DNA from: Pleurostoma richardsiae
Lineage: Eukaryota; Ascomycota; Sordariomycetes; Calosphaeriales; Pleurostomataceae
Reading direction: 5' to 3'
Length of the DNA stretch: 64,000 nt
Assembly: GCA_030052745.1 (NCBI GenBank)
Contig: JANBVO010000012.1
Span: forward strand, 735,380 to 799,379
Shown here: piece by piece, positions 1 through 11,276 of the stretch
Layout of the letters: each line of letters opens with the position of its first letter
Position numbering within the stretch: position 1 is the stretch's first letter
Translations under genes and position numbers: made by a program
Notes under the pieces: model-generated
Told to the model about the DNA's origin: nothing
Seen by the model: only the letters and a program-made list of their open reading frames with translations
Databases searched by the model: none

Positions 1-790
1 ACACTGTTAAGAGGATCCTTACTATGGTGTATACGAGCCCCCGCATACTATCGATCGTCTCATCTGAGAGCCTTTGCCGATGCCTCCCGCTCTCCACAAT
101 GGTTTCATCAGCCCGCAACGATATCAAACGGAATACTAACCCATAGAATTCATACCTCTCAAATACCCGACTTCCAATGTAAGTAGTTTATCAAATACAG
201 TGATGCGAAACCTCCCTTTTCAGTACAAGGACGCGATTCGGCGAGGACTCCTGTAAGCAATACTCGCCTAGTCAACGCCGAAGAATAGAAAGTCACAGAT
301 AATCACGGGCGCATACGACAGGGCCACTTTGGGAACTCGTTCCACAGTTACTTCAGTGGTTCCGGCGCCTAGCCAGCAGTTCAAGTTGTGTCGAGCCACG
401 TAACCCTCGTCCAGCGGCCATCAATAGACTAGGATATCATATGCACAGTGAACGGTTCTAGAAGGAATTCCAGGTACATTAGTCTCGCTTCTTCTACTCA
501 GTCTATTCTGCCGGAAGGGCAAAAGGGACAATCTGCTCGCAAGACATCGCAGACGTCTTTGTTTAGCCAATACCGCAATGATCCGGTCCTCAGCCTCGGG
601 TGTCCCACGACTTTCTCTTCCCCAAGTGGCCGCAATTCCCTACCTTAGGCTATTGAGGCCTTATGTAAGTTCATCCACTCCTCCAGCGACACTCAGCAAT
701 GAAGTGCTATTAATCTCCGTCCCTATCTGACATCGAAGTCCGTATAGGATATCGCAAGACCTTCTTCGAGCTCGTCATCAAATCTAGCAA
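1..790. other. Intergenic, no gene seen
   Basis: No open frame here shows family resemblance or plausible splice structure. The longest frame, at 448-648, is short and of unremarkable composition. Nothing repetitive or RNA-like was recognised. Confidence 0.5.
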
Positions 791-1513
791 TCAGCGCCCC
801 ACCGGATAGACCGCCAAGGCCATCGTCTCCGCTGTCTTCCTCAACACCGTCAAGCGCAACATTCTCAGCGATCTCAGCTTATCCCTAGCCTCCCCGACGA
901 CCAACCAAGTAGCACCCCAAGTCTCAGGATGGTCATCCGCTTTGACAATCTCCAGCTCTCTCAGTACGGGGCACCTGAGCTTCAAGCTCTGGACGAACCC
1001 AGCCCACTGGTGCGTGGCACCTAACCCGGACGCCCGCGAGCTCCTCGAAGGGGTGAAAGTCGGCAACTTGACGAGGACGAAGACCATGCGCGTGATGGCT
1101 TGCGCATTAGCGGCGCCGATGTACGCCAGCCACGGTGTGCATGCCGACAAGCTGGTGAACTTGAAGGTGTTGACGCGGTAATATGCCCGGGAGAGGAACA
1201 TCGAGGTCTCATGGGATATCTGTCGGCATGCGAGGAGGAGTGGAAGACATCTTGTGGCCTGGGCTGCGGAGGTTACACCTGGCTGGCGAGGCTTTCTTCG
1301 CAACTGGTTCTCATCAATCGTAATTGGGTCGAGAAGTGCATGGAAGGGTCCGATGATGTTGCTGTAGATCTCTTCCCGCACCACCAAGGACAGCGCCAAG
1401 AGGCTCGCACCAGCAGATGTGGTCTCCATCGCCATCTCGGCGTGGGCAATACGGGAGTCTCGAAGGTCTCGAGTGGAAGACTTGGTAGACGGGTCGTCTA
1501 GGCTTGCATCCAT
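791..1513 (-). CDS. 2EXR/F-box-like domain protein
   Basis: Single-exon frame of 240 codons from the first ATG at 1513; the frame stays open further upstream but only a GTG precedes it. The motif LLALSLVVREEIYSNIIGP near residue 35 resembles the 'LP.ElR..IY' core of the 2EXR / F-box-like domain common in fungi, and LLACRQISHETSMFLSRAYY further on matches the 'l..vcrqi..Ea..ily..n' continuation of that family. Such proteins are usually taken as substrate adaptors or orphan F-box relatives; no ligand can be inferred. The neighbour at 2389-3378 on the same strand is of the same broad kind. An upstream exon cannot be excluded, because the protein starts close to its domain. Confidence 0.6.
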   Translation of the reverse strand: MDASLDDPSTKSSTRDLRDSRIAHAEMAMETTSAGASLLALSLVVREEIYSNIIGPFHALLDPITIDENQLRRKPRQPGVTSAAQATRCLPLLLACRQISHETSMFLSRAYYRVNTFKFTSLSACTPWLAYIGAANAQAITRMVFVLVKLPTFTPSRSSRASGLGATHQWAGFVQSLKLRCPVLRELEIVKADDHPETWGATWLVVGEARDKLRSLRMLRLTVLRKTAETMALAVYPVGR

Positions 1514-2388
1514 GACTCTCGCGCGAACAGTCCGTCGTCGAGTCACTGCCTGAAAGTGACAGATGTTTGTATGGCGATGTCCCACGGTTGGATGTGTTAT
1601 TGCAATGGTGCTGCAGATTCAGTAAGCTTCGGAGGGCTTGGACAGAGCGGCGTACTTATATCGAGCTGGAGACTAGAAGGGCATTTCCTTTCGATCAATC
1701 CTTTTGATTGGACTTCGTCGGGCTCTTTCGCAGGACTTCTTCCAACTAAGTATTATCTCCATCCCCACGACAGATATCTCCGTAGGTCCTTTACCGAATG
1801 CTGCCATAATTGTCAGCGTTGAGGCCTTAGTACCAAGGGTGACAAAACAATAGGAGGATGAAGAACTGAATTCAAGCTCCTTGCCTTGTTGGGAAAGCCC
1901 GCCATTCACGCCTAGGACCATTATTACCGGGAGACTGACTGCGATACCAATCGTCCGCTTGGAAAGTAGTCAAAAGACTTCGAAAGGGGGCTTACATGTC
2001 TCTTTGAGCCTGATACTGGAGGATGCTCCCGGAGTGCTTGCAACTACAGTTGAGGTAACGTCGAGGTCGCAGAGATTTAGGAGACGAACAGGCAGGGTGG
2101 CAACAGACTACTAGCACAGCGAAGTGATGACAGTTATATATTCCATTGACCAGACTTAAGGTTATGAAGCTATCTGGCCCTAGAGATCCGGTATGACACC
2201 GGAGGCGTGCCTGGTATCTTGGTGGAACTTTCCTTCCCGGAAAAGAGCAAATGATGATGGGCCTTGTCACATCCCAGGGTTGTCCACTGCTTGTATAGCG
2301 AAGGCAGTGGCTATAATTCGGGGGTCTCCCATGATATCAACGTAAGCAATTGATCCTCGAGGCGGTGGCCCGAAACACAGATTGAGAA
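1514..2388. other. Intergenic between two 2EXR-like genes
   Basis: Open frames here are short and lack recognisable motifs. The stretch holds the 5' region of the upstream gene and the 3' region of the next minus-strand gene. Confidence 0.5.
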
Positions 2389-3378
2389 TCACTCCCGGTT
2401 TCTATACTGTCTCGCCATTTGGCTGGGAACGAGCGCGTCCCGGAACCGAGCATCCGAGGCCCAAAAGGTATCGGATCCGCCTTTGTAATTGGAAAACTTG
2501 TACTGTTCCAGCTGCAGCGTCAACTCGGTCGATTCGACGTTCCTTGAGATGGTTATGCCGGGCCAGAATACCGGCACCTGAACCGTCCTGGAGGTGCTGA
2601 ACTCTCTCTCCGCAATGCTCGTGTGGACTGGCAACTGGGTCAGGCCGCGGATGACGTCCACCTGGTCGTCTATGAACCCCCATATTGCAACCCCGATCAG
2701 CGTGATACTTCTAAGCGACGGGATGGTGCCGAGCGAGCGCCAAAAGTCGGCGCAGGCGGGTACATGCAAGTGGTTCAGGAGCGATTGACTCAGGCCCAGA
2801 CGGGGCTCCCACTCGATAATCTCCAGGGAGCGCAGGTCCGTGGTGTAGTGCCTCAGGTCGTCGGCGAGGTCCTTCAGGTTCTTGATGGCCTTCACGGTGC
2901 TGGGGCGAAGCTCTCCTCCGGCGGAACCGAGGAGTACTTCGGTGGTCTTGATGGTGATGCGGATCCTTCTCACATACGCAGCCTGCTCCGGCCCTATGAC
3001 TCTGAGCCAGGTGCTGCAGCTATGGGCGGAACCGAGATCGAAGGTCTTGGTCTGGTAAAAGCATTCGAGGGCTTCTTCGAAGATACCCGGGAAGTAGAAC
3101 ACGCCGACATACTTGTGGACGACCGATCGCCAGTACATCTCGTGGTCCACAAAGGTGGACGTCACACGGTTCGCGCTGCAGCCGTAGAAAGTGGTCTCTG
3201 TGGTGTTGAAGGTCTCTTCGTAGATTCTGTCTCGCAGCTCCCGAGGCATGGCCCGGAAAGCGGGAAGGCCGGCTGCTAGCCAGGTATTTGGTGTTGGTTC
3301 TAGGGAGAGATCGCGGAGCCGAGGATACTGGGGGTAGAAGCGGGCAATCGTATCAGGGACTGGGCGGTCTCTCTCCAT
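2389..3378 (-). CDS. 2EXR/F-box-like domain protein
   Basis: Uninterrupted 329-residue frame with an ATG at 3378. Near residue 40 the sequence FRAMPRELRDRIYEETF is a clear F-box-like/2EXR core (MPxELRdxIY). It is followed by a region rich in alternating hydrophobic segments (for example LRSITLIGVAIWG) that resembles the poorly conserved C-terminal half of these fungal proteins. No catalytic motif is visible. It lies in tandem with the related protein at 791-1513, though the two sequences are not near-identical, so this would be an old duplication or independent family members. A role as an SCF-type adaptor is family-level inference only. The intact frame and motif make a real gene likely. Confidence 0.7.
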   Translation of the reverse strand: MERDRPVPDTIARFYPQYPRLRDLSLEPTPNTWLAAGLPAFRAMPRELRDRIYEETFNTTETTFYGCSANRVTSTFVDHEMYWRSVVHKYVGVFYFPGIFEEALECFYQTKTFDLGSAHSCSTWLRVIGPEQAAYVRRIRITIKTTEVLLGSAGGELRPSTVKAIKNLKDLADDLRHYTTDLRSLEIIEWEPRLGLSQSLLNHLHVPACADFWRSLGTIPSLRSITLIGVAIWGFIDDQVDVIRGLTQLPVHTSIAEREFSTSRTVQVPVFWPGITISRNVESTELTLQLEQYKFSNYKGGSDTFWASDARFRDALVPSQMARQYRNRE

Positions 3379-5014
3379 CTTGCGAGAATGACCTGAAGAA
3401 GTTGAAAAGTGACGATGTCGCGAGTCTAGAGTGATGATTCGATCCGTGAGGCTATGGACAAGGTCGGGTAGACTTGTAGTGGTTTGGAACTCTCGTGTCC
3501 TTGGCGAAGTACGTAAATGCCGGACAGGCAGACTAGACGGTACGTTGAGGTATATGCTGCTGGCCGAGAAGCATCTGCCTATAGGGATTTGTGTCTTTCC
3601 TCAGAGCCTGAGTGGCCCTGGCCGAAGGCAGTGAGGTGTCGTATTTACGCAGTGGCCGGGGTTGTTTGGGCAACTGGGTGGGCGGCTTGAGGTGTTGCTT
3701 TCGCGTTGCCGGCGAGTTTTTGATTTCTCTGCTGGTATTTTTCCTTTCCTTTCGTATCAAGTTGGGGATCTCTTCTGGCAGCTGGCCCTGCTCTAGGATG
3801 AGTGAAGGGAAACGGCCGTCAACAAATTCAATGCGAAGTCTTCGCTCGCTCGGGATCAGCAAGCAGCGGTACTGCTGCTGCCGCTCACTAGACGGTCCAA
3901 TCAGGGGATCGTGCTGGCAGAGACGCAAGGTGCTCAGGAGAGAATACAAGAGTCCCAGTAGAGGCTACAAACACTCTGATAGAAGCCGTGCTTTCCCGGA
4001 GGTACTGGTACAGGGAGCTGGAGTCTGCAAGTATAGGTACCTGCCTACACTGGGCTTTGCTGCACGCAGCTCAGTATTGATCCACTGACCTCTTGCTCTT
4101 CTGCTCTCTGCCCCTTTTCACTCCAGTTATCCTTTCGAGGGCATGCCCTGATACTACACACTGAGGTTACCGGACTGATTTGACTCTGGAACCTTTGCTG
4201 TCCTCTACGCACGGAGCGTCTACATGCAGAGCGCCTGCTGTACATCAGGGCCGTTTAGCAGAACTACTGACGCGGAAGTATCACTATAATGGAGCTCGAC
4301 CATTTATCCTCGCTCACAAGAGTGAGTGAGTACGGCGGTACCTTGATAGCACTTTTCTCGACGTCACCACGAGCTGGGCACTTGAGCTCGAGACTATCCC
4401 TAGCTTCGCATCTCTGGCTTCCCTACTCTACAGACAAAGCCTCAGCCAGCCTTGCCCAGCATGCTCATACGGCCGTTTTCGATGACGCAGATCTGGATGA
4501 AATCCTGGTCTCCTTCAGCAATCACCCGCTCTATGGTGAAACAATATGGCGTTCTGGGAGGTGCGAGCAGCATCCGAGGAGTATCGGAGAGTTGGAATCT
4601 GAGAAGAGGTCACTCTACTATACAGCAGCTCAGCCTTGGGAGATTCATCATTTATCCTTCTGCTTTCAGTCCTATAACTTCGCCTTATATTTTTAACGTC
4701 ATACCCTTAGTAATACATTATGAATATCTGACCGGCTTGACATATGGAACCTTGTTGTGGTGAGTGGGCACTCCTGAACAGCCGCCTTGGCTCGATAGCT
4801 ACAGCATCAAGGTGGTCAGGCGTTTCATCCTCGACCCCCCCGTACCCATTAGCCCGTCAAATGTCGGACCGGAAGCCAGCCCTGCGTGGTGAAGAATCCT
4901 CCGAAGTGGACAGGCCAAGCGCTCTTCAACGACCGCCTCGATTCATACATCCATCCTCAACAACGTTCTTACCCTTGCCTAAGACCATACAAACCGACCG
5001 ACGAATCGATAACA
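3379..5014. other. Long stretch with no convincing gene
   Basis: Several overlapping frames of 100-158 codons exist on both strands (for example 3533-3949 minus, 3612-4088 plus, 4289-4696 plus), but none shows a family motif, splice structure or a convincing start context. It precedes the 3' end of the flavoprotein gene at 5015. Confidence 0.45.
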
Positions 5015-6772
5015 CTATTTCCCCAGCAGCTCATCAGCAATAGCCCGCCCCGCCGCCCTCCCGGAGAAGATACACCCGCCCAGGAACGTGCCCTCCAGCG
5101 AGTTGTAGCCGTGCACGCCACCGCCCCCGAATCCCGCCGCCTCGCCCGCGGCATACAGGCCCGGGAACGGCTCCCCGCCGGGCCGCATGACCTGGCTGGC
5201 CAGGTTCGTCTCGATGCCGCCGAGCGTCTTGCGCGTCAGCAGGTTCATGCGCACCGCGATCAGCGGGCCGTGCTTCGGGTCCAGCAGCTTGTGCGGCGGC
5301 GCCACGCGGCTGCGGCTGTCGGGCCAGTACAGCCGCCCGTTGCGGATGAGCATCGCCTGCGCGTCCTTGGAGTACGGGTTGTCGAACTGGCGGTCGCGCT
5401 TCTCCACCACGTCCTTGACCTGCTCGTACTCGAGGGCTGGGCCACCCGCGCCCGTCGCCAGCTCGTTCATCCCGACCACCAGGTCCTTGAGGTTGTCCCG
5501 CACGATGAAGTCCTTCCCCTGCTTCATGAAGGCCTGGACCGGGCCCGTGCCCTTCTTGCCAATCACGCGCGTCGTCAGCACCTGCCACCAGCTCTTGCCC
5601 GTGATGTCTGGGTTCTGCTCCGAGCCCGACAGCGCGAACTCCTTAGCGATGATGCTCTGCGTCAGGATGAACCACGTGTAGTCGTAGCCCGTGGCGCAGA
5701 TGTGCTTCAGCGTCGCGAGGGTGTCCGACCCCGGGAACAGGAACGGCGGCAGCCGCTTGCCAGTGGCGTCCAGCCACAGGGATGACGGCGCTGGCAGGAC
5801 GCGGATGCCGTGGGCGGGCCAGATGGGGTCCCAGTTCTGCAGGCCCTCCGTGTAGTGCCACATCCGGTCGCGGTTGATGATGCGCGCCCCGGCCTTCTCG
5901 GAGATGTCGATCATGCGCCCATCGACGTGCGCGGGCACGCCGATGACGAAGTTCTCAGGCACCTTGGGGCCTAGCCGGTCGACGGGCCACGCCTTCTTGA
6001 CTGCCTCCACGTTGCCGCCGATGCCTCCCGACGCGACGATTACCGCTGAGCCGTAGACTTCGAACCCGCCGACAACCGTCCTCGTCGTGGCCGCGCCCCT
6101 CACGGCGTCGTCCGCCTCCAGGATGCGGCCGCGCACACCATTGGCCCGGCCGGTCTTGGGGTCAGTGAGGATATCGTCGACCATGTGCCTCCACCGGAAC
6201 TTCACCAGCCCCTTCTTCTCCGCCTCCTTCACCGGCTCCGCAAAGATCCTGACGACCTCCGGCCCAGCCCCCCACGTGATGTGGAACCTCGGCACCGAGT
6301 TCCCATGGCCATCCGCCGTGCCGTCGCCCCTCTCCGCCCACGAGACGTTGAACATGAACCCCAGCCCGCGCGCCTTGACGTAGTCCTCCATCTCGTCGGT
6401 CGCGAAGTCGACAAACGCCTTGGCCCAGCGTCGGGGCCAGGTGTCCTCGTCCTCGCGGTCGAACTGCGCGCTGCCGAGCCAGTCCTGCATGGCGAGCTCG
6501 CGCGAGTCGCGGATGCCCATGCGGCGCTGCGCCGCCGAGTTCACGCAGAAGAGGCCGCCCAGCGACCAGAAGGCCTGGCCGCCGAGGCTGTTGGCGTTCT
6601 CCTGGTCGACGAAGAGCACGGGGACGCCGCGCTGGGTGAGCTCAAAGGCGGCGACAAGCCCGGCGAGGCCGGCGCCGACGATGATGACGGGCTGCGCCTT
6701 GGAGCCGGATGCGTCGGCGTCGGCGTCGGCGGCGCCGTTGCCGGTATTGCCGTTGGTTCCGGGTGAGGCCAT
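5015..6772 (-). CDS. FAD-dependent dehydrogenase, KstD/fumarate reductase-like
   Basis: Intronless 585-residue flavoprotein, ATG at 6772. After a low-complexity start (DADADASGS) comes the FAD Rossmann motif VIIVGAGLAGLVAAFEL at residues 29-45, then NSLGGQAFWSLGG, the usual second FAD contact of the FAD_binding_2 family. Near the C-terminus GLYAAGEAAGFGGGGVHGYN and GTFLGGCIFSGRAAG are the conserved closing motifs of the 3-ketosteroid-delta1-dehydrogenase / fumarate reductase group. The overall order resembles the 'FAD-binding dehydrogenase' branch next to KstD, so a delta-1 dehydrogenation of a cyclic ketone is plausible but unproven. No signal peptide or membrane segment is seen, so it is probably cytosolic or peroxisomal. 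It is divergent from the DHA2 transporter at 8124, with about 1.35 kb between the starts. Confidence 0.85.
   Translation of the reverse strand: MASPGTNGNTGNGAADADADASGSKAQPVIIVGAGLAGLVAAFELTQRGVPVLFVDQENANSLGGQAFWSLGGLFCVNSAAQRRMGIRDSRELAMQDWLGSAQFDREDEDTWPRRWAKAFVDFATDEMEDYVKARGLGFMFNVSWAERGDGTADGHGNSVPRFHITWGAGPEVVRIFAEPVKEAEKKGLVKFRWRHMVDDILTDPKTGRANGVRGRILEADDAVRGAATTRTVVGGFEVYGSAVIVASGGIGGNVEAVKKAWPVDRLGPKVPENFVIGVPAHVDGRMIDISEKAGARIINRDRMWHYTEGLQNWDPIWPAHGIRVLPAPSSLWLDATGKRLPPFLFPGSDTLATLKHICATGYDYTWFILTQSIIAKEFALSGSEQNPDITGKSWWQVLTTRVIGKKGTGPVQAFMKQGKDFIVRDNLKDLVVGMNELATGAGGPALEYEQVKDVVEKRDRQFDNPYSKDAQAMLIRNGRLYWPDSRSRVAPPHKLLDPKHGPLIAVRMNLLTRKTLGGIETNLASQVMRPGGEPFPGLYAAGEAAGFGGGGVHGYNSLEGTFLGGCIFSGRAAGRAIADELLGK
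6711..6733. repeat. GCGTCG hexanucleotide microsatellite within CDS
   Basis: A short tandem of GTCGGC/GCGTCG units on the plus strand encodes the DADADA run near the N-terminus of the flavoprotein. It lies just before the FAD-binding strand, so length changes would likely be tolerated. Confidence 0.6.
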
Positions 6773-8123
6773 TTTGGGCGGGTTGCTTTGGCCGACTGCG
6801 GATGAGAGACCAGGGGGAGGAGGAGATCCTTGCGGAGTGAGTTGAAGAGGACTGAGTAGATCAAACGAAACGGGCGCGAGAAGGCCAATTATGTATACAG
6901 AGCCACAGCCGGAAAATGAGGAGAAAGATGGGCTGATCTAGAGCCGGGGGCCAAGAACCGGATCGGCTTTCCCCACACAATTGGGGCTGCCAGGGGTCTC
7001 GGACAGCGTCGTCACACAGATTGTCCCGATTTGGAAGACGGCAGCCAATGGTGTTGCGGGAGGAATACAGTCGCGGTGGTGATCATGCCAGACGGGAGAT
7101 GCGACGGCAGGGTGCCGAAAAATAAAGGGGGATGTCGGCCTCCGCGGGCTCGTCAAAGCCATGCGGGGTTCACATGGCGCCTCGGCTCAGATCCCCTTTG
7201 ACGCGCAATGGACAGATCCTGCCGTGCAATTGTTGGGGATCGGCCGTGAGTCAACCTGTCGTCCATCATTACTATCATCGACAACTCATTTGCTCCGTGA
7301 AAGGTGAAGTGCCGGGGCTAAGGCAGGGTCAGCAAGTCCGGGGTTGTCATTGTGGAATCCGGGGCCGCTTAATACGGAGTATGGAATACACTATCTCGGT
7401 AAGCTTCTCACTTCAGGAGCCGCAGCTTCAGAAACTGAACTAAGACAGGCTACTAAGATAAGCTAAAGCAATTTGCACGCAACAGTTTCCTATCAATGGT
7501 CATAGAACGAAAGTGATGTACTCTGCAGGAACTGTTAAACAAGTCGTGTAGTAGTCGTAGTGTGGGTCAAAGAGCTCTTCTAAAACTCTAGATGATGAGC
7601 AACTTCGTGAGGTAGCAGTGAGGTATACCGTATTGCATAAGACAATTCCCACGATGCGTTTGTCACATATTTAAAGCGGTGAGTCAAACTCCATACCAGT
7701 CTAGATTCGATTTGGGTATTCCGAACAGTGAGAACTGCAGTGTTCAGGAACTGTGCCGATCACGGCGGCTGCCCTACCTTAGGGTCCGCGCAATAGACTC
7801 CGCCCTTGTTCCCGTGGCGAGCCCGTATCTCGCCGGAGACTCTTCCAATTCGCGGCCACTGCTGCATGCATCTTTTATCGGCGATCGTCGCGCTCGTCCG
7901 GTGACGCCAAGCAAACCCTAATGCCGGCGCCGGAGCCGTAAGCCTAGATCGTGAACCCCGAAGGCTCCACCGCAGCACACCTCATCGTGGGGCTCCGTCT
8001 GGCAGAGATAAAAAAGCACGATGGTCCAGGCCGCCCCCCTCTCTGCCCAACTTTCCTTGCCAACTCACTTTTCTCGTCTTCCTCTTTCCCGAGAGACCGA
8101 GTCCTCAACCAGAGACAACCACC
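6773..8123. promoter_or_regulatory. Divergent promoter, flavoprotein / DHA2 pump
   Basis: This 1.35 kb gap separates two gene starts pointing away from each other. For the pump, a TATA-like GATAAAAAA lies at 8007-8015, about 110 bp before its ATG, followed by a pyrimidine-rich tract, a common fungal start-site arrangement. Open frames in the gap lack motifs. Confidence 0.45.
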
Positions 8124-10041
8124 ATGTCTTTTACGGCCACACAAACAGTCATCGAGCTCCCGCCGGCGTCCTTCTCGCTCAGAAAGGATGATCAAACTCA
8201 AATTACCGTAACTCCGGCTTCGCAGCTGCCGTCTCGTCAGCCGTCGCCCTCGTCCAGCCAGATCTTCAACGCCGCACCGTCCCAGGCACTCCTGCCGGGG
8301 TACTCGCGGTATCTCATCATCCTCCTTGTCATTCTGGCAAACCTTGCACAGGTACGGCCGCCCGCTCTCCCTCCTTCACACCTCATTACATCAAAATGTG
8401 GACCGTAGTTGACATCATATGATTTGCATCTCAGTTTATCTCCAACGCCACCACGATCGGCGCTGGCTTTACCCTCAGCAGCGAGCTTGGCAGCGAAGTC
8501 GGGCCTGGCAAGGCAAACTGGATGCCCGCCGCCTATCCGTACGCCATGCCCCTGAATCATTATCATCGGCCGTGATGCATGGAATCTCTAACGGCTCTTC
8601 CTCACCCGCAGGCTCAGTCAGGGCGCCGTCGTCTTAGTCAGCGGCCGCCTCGGTGCCATCTACGGCCACCAGCTGTTAGTGCTGATCGGCACGGGCACGC
8701 TCGTCGTCTTGTCCATTGCCAACGGCTTCTGCAACACGTATGAGAGCTTCATCGCTGTCCGTGCCCTCACGGGCGTCGGCGGTGGGCTGGTGATGCCGAA
8801 CGCCGTCGCGGTGACCACGACCATGATTCCCCCCGGGCGCTCCCGGAACATCGCCCTGGGCTTCTTCGGCGCCGCAGCACCTATCGGCGGCTGGCTCGGT
8901 ATCCTCGTCGCAGGAATCTTCACCCAGGTGGAGAAATGGAGGTGGATGTTCTTCACCCTGTAAGTGCTTGCCGACTCGTAGCTGGACCGAGTGCCAGTGA
9001 AACTGACTTCTTTGGTTCAGGGCCATCATCGGAGCGATTATCCTGGCCAGCCTCTTGGCGCTGCTGCCCAAGGAGACGCCGGTGGACAAGGGCGGCAAGA
9101 TCGACTACCCCGGCGCGTTCCTCGGCCTCGGAGGCTTGCTTCTCTTCAACTTCGCGTGGAAGTAGGTTTACAACTTCACTGTATCACCCATCACGACCTC
9201 GCTAACCCCACGACACAGTGAGGCCCCGTCGGCGGGCTGGAACAGCGCCTCCTCCATAGCGACGCTCGGCGTGTCAGTCGCCATGTTCAGCGCCTTCCTG
9301 GTCTGGGAGTCCCGCTTCACCGCCCACCCCATCATGCCGCTGACCATCTTCCGCGCCCCGACCTTCACGGCCCTCATCTTCGTCGTGCTGCTCACCTACA
9401 TGTCCTTCGGCATCTCCCTGTGGTACATGACCGCCTGGCAGCAGCTCGTCCGCGGCTGGTCCGTCCTGCACTACGCCGCCGGCTTCGTCCCCTTCGGCGT
9501 CGGCGCCACCGCCGCCGTCTTCCTGTCCGCCTGGCTGATCCCGCGCCTCGCCGCCCAGTGGGTCATGGCCATCGGCGTCGTCATGAGCCTCGCCGCCAAC
9601 CTGATCCTGGCCACCATGCCGGCCCAGCAGTCCTACTGGGCCCAGACCTTCCCCGCCATCGTGCTCAGCAGCGTGTGCCCGGACTTCGTGTACGTCGCCG
9701 CGCAGATCATCGCCAGCAACAGCGCGGGCCGGAAGCAGCAGGGCGTGGCGGGCAGCCTGATCGGCACGCTGAACCTGTACGGCAACGCGCTCGGCCTCGG
9801 CTTCGCGGGCACCATCGAGACGGAGGTGGCCAAGGGCGGCGGCAGCGACGCCCTCCGCGGGTACAGGGCCGCGCTGTACTTCGGCGCGGCGCTGGCGGTC
9901 GCCGCTCTCGCGCTGGACTTTGCGTTCGTGAGGATGCCCAAGGATGAGAGGGAGGGGTGGGACGGCGAGGAGGAAGTCATCGAGCTGGGCCCGGTCAGGG
10001 GCGAGGCGACCGGTGTGGAGACGGGGAGTATTACCGCTTGA
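8124..10041 (+). CDS. MFS transporter, DHA2 (14-TM) drug-type family
   Basis: Five exons give 547 residues: 8124-8351, 8435-8538, 8612-8959, 9021-9161 and 9219-10041. Each intron has a GT...AG pair and restores the frame (for example PLSQGAVVLVSGRLGAIYG across intron 2). The order of hydrophobic segments, the loop SGRLGAIYGHQLL after TM2 (MFS motif A-like), RALTGVGGGLVMPNAVAV and FFGAAAPIGGWLG (motif C-like region) match DHA2 proton antiporters related to yeast ATR1/AZR1. About 14 membrane segments are expected in the plasma or vacuolar membrane. It exports a small organic compound or toxicant; the substrate is not readable. It is divergent from the KstD-like flavoprotein and is followed by a convergent SDR gene, so a detoxification role is possible. 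Confidence 0.88.
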
Positions 10042-10425
10042 GGACAGTTCAGTACTGATGACTGCAAATCGACCCTTCTAACAGGTGAGGGCAATGACGA
10101 TTTCGCGGGGATCTCGCGGTTGTGAGGACTGGCTGTGCTGGGTTGGAGCATCACCGCTTACACCTCCTTCTACCGAGTTATACGGCCAACGGAAACAGAT
10201 GACAACGAAAACAGGGGAACATAGATCTGGGGCAACACAGAGCGTGGGAAATGTTTAAGGGTTGGGCATAAATGATGACGTGCAACGAAAGCAATGATTG
10301 GGGTGTTATGCGGATATTTTCAGTGGCTTTTTGAACACGATAGATCTAGATCTAGACTTTTATCTACCCCTACATTAATATACTAATACCCTCCAATCTC
10401 ATGTCCCAGGTGACATAACGCCCTC
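10042..10425. other. Convergent 3' intergenic region
   Basis: AT-richer spacer between the 3' ends of the DHA2 pump and the SDR gene. It probably holds both 3' untranslated regions; nothing else is visible. Confidence 0.5.
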
Positions 10426-11276
10426 TCAATACATCTCCCACCCACCGCTGGCACAGATGACCTGCCCCGTCACCCACCCGCTCGTCGGCCCTGCAAGCCA
10501 CGCCACGACCCCCGCGATCTCCTCCACCGTGCCCAGTCTCGTCTGGATCGGCGTCTCCCTCCTCTGCATCTCCACGATCTCCCCGGGGATGTTGTCCAGC
10601 ATGTCGCTCTGCACCGGCCCCGGCGCCACCGCGTTGACCGTCGTCCCGTCCCCGCCCATCTCCGCCGCCCAGCACCGCGTCAGGCCCTCGAGCGCCGCCT
10701 TGGACGCCGCGTAGAGCGCAACCTCCTTGAAGGCGTGGCGGGCGGCCACAGAGGAGAGGTTGATGATGTGGGAGGGGGCGCGAAAGTAAGGGTGGAGGGC
10801 CTTCATGAGGAGGATGGGCCCGCGGACGTTGAGGTCGAAGACGGCGGAGTAGTCTTCTGGGGTGGCCTCGTGGAAAGACACGACGCGCTCGACGGCCGCG
10901 TTGTTGACTAGGATGTCAACCTTCAGATCGTTGCCGGCCTGGGACAGGATATCGTCCACGAGCTGCTTGGGGCCCGTGAGGGTGCTGAGATCAGCCTTGA
11001 CGGTGTAGGTCTTGGGGCTGTGCGGGAGAGCGGCGATCTTCTGGGCTAGCTCTGCGACTTTGGGTTTGCTTGACTCGGATGTGTATGCTAGGACTACCTG
11101 CAGAAGGGACGTCAGCAAAGAAAATCCTGGTTGAATACTCGTGTGGATAGTATACGCACCGAAGCCCCTTGGCGAGCCAGCTCCCACGCGATTCCTGCTC
11201 CTATGCCGCGGGAGGCACCCGTGACAATCGCCAGCTTGTTGAGAAGAGGCAGGGCAAATTCGGCGTTTGATGCCAT
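10426..11276 (-). CDS. Short-chain dehydrogenase/reductase (classical SDR)
   Basis: Two exons, 11276-11160 and 11097-10426, give 262 residues; the intron starts GTGCGT and ends CTGCAG and joins in phase 0. The first exon is too short to stand out as an open frame but carries the cofactor motif TGASRGIG (residues 19-26). Exon 2 carries the NNAA motif (104-107), the catalytic Ser in INLSSVAA (about 154-155) and the catalytic pair YAASK (Tyr168, Lys172). This is the complete active site of a classical NAD(P)H-dependent SDR of the 3-oxoacyl-ACP-reductase-like type, probably cytosolic. The substrate is unknown. It is convergent with the DHA2 pump, so co-regulation with the pump and the flavoprotein is only suggested by proximity. 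Confidence 0.9.

Noticed and set aside
3533-4088. Overlapping frames of 138 and 158 codons on opposite strands
   Set aside because: Neither shows a motif, a good start or splice signals; they shadow each other.
5034-6766. Several long frames opposite and within the flavoprotein gene
   Set aside because: They are shadows caused by the GC-rich third codon positions of the real gene.
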